The notes beneath the pieces were generated by a model. It had not been told where the DNA came from and searched no databases. It saw only the letters and a program-made list of their open reading frames with translations. The position numbers and the translations under genes are program-made. A stretch of 6,639 nucleotides of DNA, taken from NCBI GenBank assembly GCA_030045935.1, contig JASIEN010000500.1:1-6639 (forward strand), given 5' to 3'. The stretch is from Candidatus Sulfotelmatobacter sp. (GTDB lineage Bacteria; Acidobacteriota; Terriglobia; Terriglobales; Acidobacteriaceae). Positions 1-5,774 of this stretch are shown piece by piece (the stretch's first letter is position 1; every line of letters starts with the position of its first letter).

Positions 1-1
1 A

Positions 2-82
2 CTGTCCGATCCGGGCGCGGCCGAGGGATTCGTCAGTGCGCTGCGTGAGATCGCCGCCGGGGCATCCGCCCACCGGCAATGA
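2..82 (+). CDS. C-terminal end of an unidentified protein (partial)
   Basis: An open frame enters from the left edge and ends at TGA 80-82, giving 26 residues that begin LSDPGAAEGF and end GASAHRQ. The tail is Ala-rich and probably helical, as is common at the ends of cytosolic enzymes such as glycosyltransferases, but it carries no diagnostic motif and I do not recognise the family. Support is only the codon pattern (G/C at most third positions) and the 206-base non-coding gap that follows. It lies on the same strand as the glutamine synthetase gene, but the gap and the dyad elements in it suggest separate transcription. Confidence 0.5.
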   Translation: MSDPGAAEGFVSALREIAAGASAHRQ

Positions 83-121
83 GAGCATGTCCCTGTTCTT
101 TCGTTTCCGGTTTCCCAAGAT

Positions 122-149
122 GGCGAGAATAAAACTCTTTTATCCCGCC
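122..149. promoter_or_regulatory. Dyad symmetry / imperfect hairpin between the left-edge gene and glnA
   Basis: A perfect A/T inverted repeat, ATAAAA (129-134) and TTTTAT (138-143) around CTC, lies inside outer arms GGCG (122-125) and CGCC (146-149), with small mismatches between. It could be the terminator of the left-edge gene, but no T-run follows directly. It could also be a regulator site upstream of glnA. The symmetry is seen; the function is inferred. Confidence 0.35.
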
Positions 150-164
150 GATCAGCTTTTTCGA

Positions 165-193
165 TTGTCGCCGGGTCGCCCGCGCGTTATCCT
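165..193 (+). promoter_or_regulatory. Possible sigma-70-type promoter for glnA
   Basis: TTGTCG (165-170) and TATCCT (188-193) are separated by 17 bases. Each matches the consensus at 4 of 6 positions, including the most conserved ones. Transcription would begin near 200, leaving a leader of about 90 bases that opens with the 200-220 inverted repeat. No sigma-54 element (TGGCAC-N5-TTGCW) was found. The call rests on weak consensus matches only. Confidence 0.3.
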
Positions 194-199
194 TTTACG

Positions 200-220
200 T
201 TGAAATTCCAGTCATTTCAA
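200..220. promoter_or_regulatory. Perfect 7-7-7 inverted repeat upstream of glnA (candidate operator)
   Basis: TTGAAAT (200-206) and ATTTCAA (214-220) are perfect reverse complements separated by 7 bases. Arm centres are 14 bases apart, a spacing compatible with a dimeric helix-turn-helix regulator although longer than one helical turn. It overlaps or directly follows the predicted transcription start, where a repressor would act. It does not match the GlnR/TnrA box (TGTNAN-type) of Firmicutes. As RNA it would be a weak A/U stem, so a DNA-binding site is more likely than an attenuator. Confidence 0.4.
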
Positions 221-276
221 TCGCTGTTCCGTGCGTTTGCTTACCCACATTTTTCTACTGAAAACAGATAGGAGAC

Positions 277-281
277 GGAAG
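277..281 (+). promoter_or_regulatory. Ribosome binding site of glnA
   Basis: GGAAG lies 7 bases before ATG 289. A better match to the consensus, AGGAG at 270-274, lies 14 bases before it, longer than usual. Either can serve, and both support ATG 289 as the start. Confidence 0.5.
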
Positions 282-288
282 CACATCC

Positions 289-1719
289 ATGTCTAACGAC
301 CTGCGTAATTTTCTGGCACTAACTTATGACGAACTCGAAGCTTTGAATCTGGAGGCCAAGGAGCAGCGCCGAAAGCGTGCAGCCATCGGAAAAATCCAGG
401 AGGCGCGCCTGAAGTATCTGACGGACGAAAAGCGGATCAAGGCCCTGACGGTACTCTTCAGCGACCTCGAGGGCCGACTGCACATGCTCGATTACGATAA
501 GAAATTTCTCATCAAGAGCTTTGACAACCTCACCTTCGACGGCTCGTCGATTCGCGGCTTCACGGCACAGCGAGAGAGTGATCTACGACTGGGCATTGAT
601 TGGGCGGCGTTTTATTGGGGACCGGCCGATGTCTTCGGGCCCGGGAAAATTCTAGTATTCGGCGATGTCATCGACAAAGACGGCACACCCTACTCTGCCG
701 ACATCCGCGGCATGCTCAAAGGCTATGCCGAGGATCTCTACAAGAAAAAAGGGTATACCCTGAATGCGGCCAATGAGATCGAGGGCTTTCTTTTCAAGGG
801 CCCAGATGCGGAGCGGCGCTTTCATGAAAGTGGCAGGTTTGAGTACGTCAACACCGGCGGGTATTATCACTCGCTGCCTGGCGACGCGCTCCGCACGTTC
901 ATTGACACCACTGCTGAAGTGCAGCGCGCCATGGGCTTCCAGAACGAGAAGGACCACCCCGAAGTCGCGCCCTCGCAGTTCGAAATCAATTACGGGTACG
1001 GCGAAGTGGTGGCAGCCGCCGACCAGATTCAGCTCTACAAGCTGATCTGCCGCCAGGTGGCGACCAACATGGGACTTACCGCATCCTTCCTGCCCAAGCC
1101 AGTTGCGGGGGTAAACGGCAGCGGCATGCACACAAACGTTTCTATCAGCGAAGACGGCAAGAATCTGTTCTGGGACCCAAAGGGCGAAGAGAAACTCAGC
1201 AAAATGGGATGGGAGTTTGTCGATCGCCTGCTCACGCATGGGAACGACATTTGCCTGCTGCTAAATTCCAGTGTGAACGCTTACCGGCGACTGGACCCGC
1301 ACTTCGAGGCACCCAACCAGTTAAACGCTTCCGCAACCAATCGTGGCGCCATGGTGCGCATTCCGATCGGTAATGAGCGCAGCATGCGAACGGAAGTGCG
1401 AGCAGTGGCTCCTGACGCCAATCCTTACATGGTGATGTATTCGATCTTCCGCACCGGCATCGAGGGCAAGGCGGCGAAGATTGAAAATCTGCGGTCGGCG
1501 AAGCGCTATCTGCCCGACAACATCTATGACGCCATCGACAACTTCATGAAGTCGGAATGGACGACGAAACTGCTGGGCGAGGATGTGAAGAGCCGCTATG
1601 CGGATTTGAAAAAGACCGCTGCCGATCGATGCCCGCGCGCGCTGGGGACCATTGTGAAAGCGCCCGAGGTGCAATATCACCACGACGTCTACAACCAATT
1701 CTTGTGGAATCTGTTCTAA
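289..1719 (+). CDS. glnA: Glutamine synthetase, class I, divergent GSI-alpha-like form
   Basis: Expected to catalyse ATP-dependent formation of glutamine from glutamate and ammonium in the cytosol, normally as a dodecamer. Residues 1-45 form a charged, helical extension absent from short GSI enzymes. The beta-grasp domain (about 50-140) carries FDGSSIRGF (83-91) with the ammonium-site Asp84. The catalytic barrel shows metal and substrate residues in NEIEGF (E163, E165), HPEVAPSQFEIN (E225, E232), VNGSGMH (275-281), NAYRRL...FEAP (330-342, E340), NRGA (351-354) and RTEVR (367-371). GVNGSGMHTN resembles Bacillus-type GSI-alpha. The segment at 396-412 is short and appears to lack the NLYDLPPE-type adenylylation loop. 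The position of the GSI-alpha feedback arginine (Bacillus R62) is Ala93 in a gap-free alignment. At 476 aa it is slightly longer than usual. A gamma-glutamyl-polyamine ligase is a less likely alternative. Confidence 0.93.
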   Translation: MSNDLRNFLALTYDELEALNLEAKEQRRKRAAIGKIQEARLKYLTDEKRIKALTVLFSDLEGRLHMLDYDKKFLIKSFDNLTFDGSSIRGFTAQRESDLRLGIDWAAFYWGPADVFGPGKILVFGDVIDKDGTPYSADIRGMLKGYAEDLYKKKGYTLNAANEIEGFLFKGPDAERRFHESGRFEYVNTGGYYHSLPGDALRTFIDTTAEVQRAMGFQNEKDHPEVAPSQFEINYGYGEVVAAADQIQLYKLICRQVATNMGLTASFLPKPVAGVNGSGMHTNVSISEDGKNLFWDPKGEEKLSKMGWEFVDRLLTHGNDICLLLNSSVNAYRRLDPHFEAPNQLNASATNRGAMVRIPIGNERSMRTEVRAVAPDANPYMVMYSIFRTGIEGKAAKIENLRSAKRYLPDNIYDAIDNFMKSEWTTKLLGEDVKSRYADLKKTAADRCPRALGTIVKAPEVQYHHDVYNQFLWNLF

Positions 1720-1742
1720 ACCGTTGCAGTTCTGCCAAAACG

Positions 1743-1770
1743 ACGCCCTGGCGAAAGCTGGGGCGTTTCT
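1743..1770 (+). terminator. Intrinsic terminator of glnA
   Basis: Twenty-four bases after the glnA stop, a 10-bp stem (1743-1752 with 1757-1766, two G-U pairs) closes on a GAAA tetraloop flanked by C-G, a stable GNRA cap. It is followed by TTCT, and an A-run (1737-1740) lies upstream. The U-tract is short, so termination may be incomplete, but stem quality and position fit well. Confidence 0.7.
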
Positions 1771-1778
1771 ACATTGAG

Positions 1779-1785
1779 AGGAGGT
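1779..1785 (+). promoter_or_regulatory. Strong Shine-Dalgarno match with no start codon nearby
   Basis: AGGAGGT here, continuing to AGGAGGTCATCC, matches the complement of the 16S rRNA 3' end except for one base. No ATG, GTG or TTG lies within 5-15 bases downstream; the first is GTG 1821, which opens only a short frame that is not credible. It is 76 bases before the ABC ATPase start, too far to serve it. It may be chance or a remnant of a lost small gene. Confidence 0.35.
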
Positions 1786-1842
1786 CATCCCGGCGAAAAG
1801 CTGAGATTAGCCTGCCCGGCGTGAGAGGACGATTTTCTGCTG

Positions 1843-1851
1843 TGCTAGATT
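1843..1851 (+). promoter_or_regulatory. Extended -10 promoter of the ABC transporter operon
   Basis: TG-C-TAGATT (1843-1851) fits an extended -10 element, 4 of 6 in the hexamer plus the TG. No good -35 box is placed 16-18 bases upstream, which extended -10 promoters tolerate. The transcript would begin near 1858, only about 4 bases before ATG 1862. The adjacent GATAAT (1854-1859) matches the hexamer better but would start transcription inside the gene. Confidence 0.4.
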
Positions 1852-1861
1852 CAGATAATTC

Positions 1862-2671
1862 ATGGACGCTGCGCCCACCATCAGCACGCAGAACCTGACC
1901 CGCCGCTTTGGCCAACTAACCGCGGTCGATAATGTAAATCTGCGAGTGGCCCCGGGACAGTTTTTCGGGTTTCTCGGCCCCAACGGTGCCGGAAAATCAA
2001 CCACCATCAAGATGCTGACGGGACTGCTTGCGCCAAGTGCGGGCAGCATCGAAATTCTCGGGCTTGATCTGGAGAAAAACCCAGTTGAAGTGAAGCGGCA
2101 AATTGGCGTCGTGCCGGAAGGCATGGCGCTGTTCGGGCGGCTCACCGGCTCAGAATTTCTGAACTTCGCCGGCCGCATGTATGGCCTGGACCGTGAAACC
2201 GCGGCCCGCCGCACGGCCGAATTGCTCGAATTCATGCGGCTTGCCGATCAGCCAAGGAAGCTGGTTACGGATTACTCACATGGCATGCAGAAAAAACTGG
2301 CCATGGCGGCGGCGGTGATTCATGGTCCCAGAGTCCTATTCCTCGATGAACCGTTCGAAGGCGTCGATGCCATCGCCGCCGGAACGTTGAAGAACATGTT
2401 ACAAGGCATGATTGCGCGCGGAGCCACGATCTTTCTCACTTCGCACGTGCTCGAGATTGTTGAACGCCTTTGCAGCCATGTGGCCATCATTCATCAGGGG
2501 CGTCTGGTGGCGCAGGGGTCGCTCGAGGAACTACGGCAAGGAGTGGAGGCGCAAACACCAATGGAGGATGGCGCGGCAGCGGGAGGCGAAAAACTGACGC
2601 TGGAACAGATTTTTCTCCGCACAGTAGGCGGCGTGCGAAGCAGCGATCAGGAGTTGTCGTGGCTGGCTTAA
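1862..2671 (+). CDS. ABC-2-type transporter, ATP-binding protein
   Basis: Cytosolic ATPase that should power the permease encoded next to it. The 269-residue protein has one nucleotide-binding domain with Walker A GPNGAGKST (39-47), a Q-loop region reading VVPEG (83-87) with Glu in place of the usual Gln as in many CcmA/DrrA-like exporter ATPases, signature YSHGMQ (138-143), Walker B VLFLDE (158-163), D-loop FEGVDA (165-170) and switch His195 in TSH. Residues 220-269 are a variable tail. An in-frame TAA at 1856-1858 fixes ATG 1862 as the earliest start, and no Shine-Dalgarno sequence precedes it, so translation is probably leaderless. The 3' end overlaps the permease gene, implying coupled expression. 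The family is clear; the substrate cannot be told. Confidence 0.93.
   Translation: MDAAPTISTQNLTRRFGQLTAVDNVNLRVAPGQFFGFLGPNGAGKSTTIKMLTGLLAPSAGSIEILGLDLEKNPVEVKRQIGVVPEGMALFGRLTGSEFLNFAGRMYGLDRETAARRTAELLEFMRLADQPRKLVTDYSHGMQKKLAMAAAVIHGPRVLFLDEPFEGVDAIAAGTLKNMLQGMIARGATIFLTSHVLEIVERLCSHVAIIHQGRLVAQGSLEELRQGVEAQTPMEDGAAAGGEKLTLEQIFLRTVGGVRSSDQELSWLA
2649..2653 (+). promoter_or_regulatory. Ribosome binding site deciding the permease start (GTG 2659)
   Basis: AGGAG, within ATCAGGAG, lies 5 bases before GTG 2659 but 20 bases before ATG 2674. The spacing favours the GTG start, whose translation would be coupled to the end of the ATPase gene. Confidence 0.6.
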
Positions 2672-4323
2672 CAATGCTCGGGCGTTTTCGTTCCGGCCAG
2701 TTGGCCGCAATCGCCGAATTGCGCTGGCGGATGTTTTTGAACTCGCTCCGCACCCCGCGAGAGCAGATGGAATTGCTCTCACGAATGCTATTGGGATTGG
2801 CGCTGATAATCGGAGGTCTGGGGGGAGCGGTCGGCCTGGGAGCGGGAGCCTATTTCATGATATCGGCAGGGCAGCCGAAATTCCTCGCAGCGTTTTTCTG
2901 GTTCATCTTTATTTTCTGGCAGGCATTTCCGATTCTGGCAACAGCGTTTGGCACCGGCTCCGATTCGTCGGACCTGCTGCGTTTTCCGCTGAGCTATCGA
3001 GCTTATTTTCTGGTGCGGATCGGCTATGGCGCGTTCGATCCGGCGACAGCTGTGGGTGGCCTGTGGGCGTTTGGAATTCTACTGGGCGTCACCTGCACAA
3101 AACCTGCGCTGTTTCCATGGGTGTTGTTGGTGATTCTTATATTTTGCGCTTTCAACCTGCTTTTCATGCAGGTGGTCTTCTCCTGGCTTGAGCGCTGGCT
3201 GGCACAGCGCCGCACGCGGGAGATCATGGGCATTCTATTCCTGCTGCTGATACTGAGCATGCAATTGATCGGACCAATCGTGCAGCGCTTTGAAAAGGGG
3301 ACTCGGCACGAAATGAGCGGCTTCGTTAGTGTCGTTGTCGGCGTGCAAGCAGTTCTGCCGCCCGGATTAGCCGCAGATGCGATTGCGGAGTCGATTTATC
3401 CTCGAGTGGGTGCGGCGCTCAGTTCTCTGGCCCTACTTTTTGTTTACGGGCTCGCGGTTGGCTATTTCTTGCACGTGCGCTTGCAGGCGCAGTATCGTGG
3501 AGAAAACTTGAGCGAGGCAGTAGCCGCATCGGCTTTGCCGCGCGATCCACCGCTGCGCCTGGGTTGGGATTTGCCCGGGATCGCGCCGCCGCTGGCGGCG
3601 GTCTTTGAGAAGGAAGTCCGCTATATTCTGCGCAGCGGCCCCATGCTACTGAATCTGATTATGCCGGTTTTCGTGCTGCTCATTTTTCGCTTTGGAGCTG
3701 CGACTCCCGGCCAGCATGCGGGAGGGTTCCTTTCGCGTGCCCCTGACATGGCATTCCCGGCAATGGCGGCTTACACACTGCTGATGCTGACCAATCTGGT
3801 ATGCAACAGTTTCGGCGGAGATGGCGGAGGGATGCAATTTTATTTCGCCTCTCCTGTAAATTTCCGCCAGATTGTGCTGGCTAAGAACCTTACCCATGCC
3901 GGCATCCTGGCGCTCGAGGTTTTATTGGCCTGGATCGTGGTCGGCTATTTTTATGGGCGGCCTGGCTTGGAGATCGCGCTGGCATCTCTGGCCGGACTGC
4001 TTTTCGCCGCGCCATTAACCCTTACGGCGGGTAATCTGCTTTCCATTTATTGGCCGAAAAAGATTGACTTTTCCTCGTTCCGCGGCCAACGGCCATCGCA
4101 AACAAGCGCACTCATTATCATCATGCTGCAACTCTTTGTAATTGGAATAGCAGTCTCCGTGTTCCTGCTAGCACGCCAACACGCCAGCTTGTGGATTGCT
4201 ACGCTGGTTCTGCTGGCGCTCGCTGGAGTTTCAATTCTTATCTACAAGCTGATCCTGGACCGCATCGATCGGTTGGTGCGGCGCCAGCAGGAAGCGTTGC
4301 TGGCTGAGTTGTGCCGAGCTTAG
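2659..4323 (+). CDS. ABC-2-type transporter permease, two fused halves
   Basis: Integral membrane partner of the preceding ATPase, probably an exporter of unknown substrate. From GTG 2659 it has 554 residues; ATG 2674 would give 549. After a short cytosolic N-terminus, hydrophobic segments lie near residues 43-68, 75-97, 125-145, 151-175, 189-207, 222-240, 251-272, 328-346, 365-384, 413-432, 438-462, 484-505 and 511-533, about 12 real helices. Two loops resemble each other: FGTGSDSSDLLRFPLSYRAY (97-116) and FGGDGGGMQFYFASPVNFRQ (385-404), the conserved loop of exporter-type ABC-2 permeases (D..LL..P.S.R). This suggests duplication and fusion of a 6-helix unit. It overlaps the ATPase by 13 bases. 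The charged C-terminus (DRIDRLVRRQQEALLAEL) is cytosolic. I cannot name a characterised orthologue. Confidence 0.85.
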   Translation: MAGLTMLGRFRSGQLAAIAELRWRMFLNSLRTPREQMELLSRMLLGLALIIGGLGGAVGLGAGAYFMISAGQPKFLAAFFWFIFIFWQAFPILATAFGTGSDSSDLLRFPLSYRAYFLVRIGYGAFDPATAVGGLWAFGILLGVTCTKPALFPWVLLVILIFCAFNLLFMQVVFSWLERWLAQRRTREIMGILFLLLILSMQLIGPIVQRFEKGTRHEMSGFVSVVVGVQAVLPPGLAADAIAESIYPRVGAALSSLALLFVYGLAVGYFLHVRLQAQYRGENLSEAVAASALPRDPPLRLGWDLPGIAPPLAAVFEKEVRYILRSGPMLLNLIMPVFVLLIFRFGAATPGQHAGGFLSRAPDMAFPAMAAYTLLMLTNLVCNSFGGDGGGMQFYFASPVNFRQIVLAKNLTHAGILALEVLLAWIVVGYFYGRPGLEIALASLAGLLFAAPLTLTAGNLLSIYWPKKIDFSSFRGQRPSQTSALIIIMLQLFVIGIAVSVFLLARQHASLWIATLVLLALAGVSILIYKLILDRIDRLVRRQQEALLAELCRA

Positions 4324-4379
4324 CAACCGGGCTGACTTCTTGGGTTTGACAGCAGACAGCCGCTTGAGGCGCCTATCTG
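4324..4379. other. Short convergent intergenic gap
   Basis: These 56 bases separate two genes meeting tail to tail, the ABC permease (+) and the GH15-like gene (-). A bidirectional terminator would be expected, but I see only a weak GCC/GGC stem around 4360-4371 with no T-run, so no terminator is called. Confidence 0.4.
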
Positions 4380-5696
4380 TTACGAGAGATCCTTCTCTAT
4401 CAGTTTCAGAGCTAGCATCAAGTTGGCCTGGGTCCAGAGCAACGGCACGTGATCATTGGGAACGTACTCGCCGTTTGCGAGGTAATACAATTCCGGGCAG
4501 CGAAGAGCAGGCACACTGGCCAGGCCTGCGGCGGTAATTTGCGCTAGCGACCGGTTCAGATATTCGATTTCTTTCCTGCGGAACCCGGTAAGCAGCTCTT
4601 TGTTGAACTTCACGGCGAAGACGCACGAGAGAATGGGGTCAAAAATGCACCACTGCGCTTCCTCTCCGCGCCGCGGTAGCAGCCGGTTGCGCTTCGACAT
4701 ATCGTCGCTTACTTCCGCCGCGCGGTCGGCCGGTTTGAGCTTTTTCTTGTAATCGGGAGCCCAATAGGAGTCGCCTCGGTAGCGGCGGACGCCAATTCTA
4801 CCCTGAAGATGGTTTTTGACATCTTGCAGGATCCGGTCTGCCATCTCAGCTTTGACAATTTGTAGCGGGTAGACAAGGAACAGCAGGGCGGCGTCGTACC
4901 GCCGGCGCTTGGAGGGGTTGGGTTGAATGCATTCCCAGGGCAGTATCTGTCGGAGCGCGCGCCGACCGCGTTGGATGAGCCGATCAACAATGTCGCGGAC
5001 AGCGTGTGTTCCGACAGAGGTGCGGAAAGGGCCGCTATCTGCCAGCTTCCTAAACTCCGTAAGTCCCGCCAGCACCACTCCAATGCTCGAGGCAGATATT
5101 TTGCGTGCCTCCTCCCAGTGTCCGCTGTCTTCATCCTGCCAATACTGAATGGCTTCGAAGTAGCGTGGGAAAAGAGTCAGCATATTCAGTTCATTGGTGC
5201 TCGGGTTCAACGCACACTCGTACACCAGTTTGCAGAACATCCACAGGAAATATCCCAACGCGTCGTTTTGCGCGTGGGGCCACTTTTCCTTTATTTCTGT
5301 CAGGGACCGACCGTTAAATCTTATCTGAGGTCGGTTCATAGGAATGTTTGGATCGACGCGGCCTTGAATGATGTCATCGAATCGTTTGCGATATTTGATG
5401 AAATACTTCATCAGGCTGCGGAGATTCTTGACCGCCGCTTGGATACGTCCCACCCTGAAGAGGGCATGCGCAATGTGAACGTTGTCGCGCACCCAGACGT
5501 ACGAATAGCCCGTGTAACTTTTTTCCCTGCTTAGTGTCGCCGCTGGGAAGAGGCCATTCGGCAATGCGGGGAAATTGAGCGTGCCCCCGGTCTCGAGGAA
5601 CGCGCGAATGTCACGAATCTCCGTGACCGAGTATTCGGGTTTGATCATGGCTCTGAGGTGTTGGTTATGGATTTGGATCAAGAAGGGGCCCCACAC
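4380..5696 (-). CDS. GH15-clan protein similar to phosphorylase kinase alpha/beta subunits
   Basis: Predicted soluble (alpha/alpha)6-barrel protein of the glucoamylase (GH15) clan. Recalled motifs of eukaryotic phosphorylase kinase alpha align in order: NGLFPAA (47-53), WVRDN (68-72), HAQNDALGYFLW (141-152; HLQLDATSVYLL in the kinase subunit), SGHWEEARKISASSIG (191-206), YDAALLFLVYP (267-277), LQGRIGVRRYRGDSYW (297-312), ALRCPELYYL (397-406) and LLWTQANLMLAL (419-430). E195/E196 occupy the GH15 general-acid position, and E402 is the likely general base, so hydrolase activity is possible. The eukaryotic homologues are regulatory rather than proven hydrolases. There is no signal peptide. The start is uncertain: GTG 5696 is used here, ATG 5648 (422 aa) is a good alternative, and neither has a ribosome binding site. 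Substrate unknown; a glucan is a guess. Confidence 0.8.
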   Translation of the reverse strand: MWGPFLIQIHNQHLRAMIKPEYSVTEIRDIRAFLETGGTLNFPALPNGLFPAATLSREKSYTGYSYVWVRDNVHIAHALFRVGRIQAAVKNLRSLMKYFIKYRKRFDDIIQGRVDPNIPMNRPQIRFNGRSLTEIKEKWPHAQNDALGYFLWMFCKLVYECALNPSTNELNMLTLFPRYFEAIQYWQDEDSGHWEEARKISASSIGVVLAGLTEFRKLADSGPFRTSVGTHAVRDIVDRLIQRGRRALRQILPWECIQPNPSKRRRYDAALLFLVYPLQIVKAEMADRILQDVKNHLQGRIGVRRYRGDSYWAPDYKKKLKPADRAAEVSDDMSKRNRLLPRRGEEAQWCIFDPILSCVFAVKFNKELLTGFRRKEIEYLNRSLAQITAAGLASVPALRCPELYYLANGEYVPNDHVPLLWTQANLMLALKLIEKDLS

Positions 5697-5763
5697 ACCA
5701 CAGGTCGGTAGGAAACGATTGGATATCTGGCAAGGCTCGCATTGGCGTCCCAGTGTGTAGCTA

Positions 5764-5774
5764 CTCCTCCCTCC
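5764..5774 (-). promoter_or_regulatory. Strong ribosome binding site without a standard start codon
   Basis: On the minus strand GGAGGGAGGAG directly follows the TGA of the membrane-protein gene. No ATG, GTG or TTG follows within 15 bases. CTG at 5753-5751, 10 bases downstream, is in frame with the GH15-like gene and would extend it by 19 residues. ATG 5742, 21 bases downstream, opens only a 25-codon frame ending at 5665. The site probably serves the GH15-like gene, which lies 78 bases further on. Confidence 0.45.

Noticed and set aside
314..329. TGGCAC at the start of glnA as a sigma-54 -24 element
   Set aside because: The matching -12 position reads TATGA rather than TTGCW, and the site lies inside the coding sequence.
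652..1239. 195-codon open frame on the minus strand within glnA
   Set aside because: It is antisense to a clear glutamine synthetase with all catalytic motifs, has no recognisable family, and arises from codon bias in GC-rich DNA.
1557..1898. 113-codon + strand frame spanning the glnA end, the terminator and the ATPase start
   Set aside because: It crosses the hairpin terminator, overlaps two confident genes in another frame, and has a low-complexity Arg/Ser-rich translation.
1321..2235. Minus-strand frames opposite glnA and the ABC ATPase (1321-1788, 1807-2235)
   Set aside because: They are shadows of strongly supported + strand genes; translations show no domain and are rich in Arg, Ser and Pro.
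2470..2658. Upstream extension of the permease frame to 2470
   Set aside because: It would overlap the ATPase by 200 bases, and the added residues are Gly/Arg-rich shadow sequence; GTG 2659 has a proper ribosome binding site.
4923..5534. 203-codon + strand frame opposite the GH15-like gene
   Set aside because: The minus-strand frame carries ordered GH15/phosphorylase-kinase motifs across the same interval; the + strand product shows none.
5665..5742. 25-codon minus-strand frame (ATG 5742) as a leader peptide gene
   Set aside because: It is 21 bases from the ribosome binding site, too far for normal use, and the peptide has no run of regulatory codons. It is kept only as an alternative in the start-site finding.
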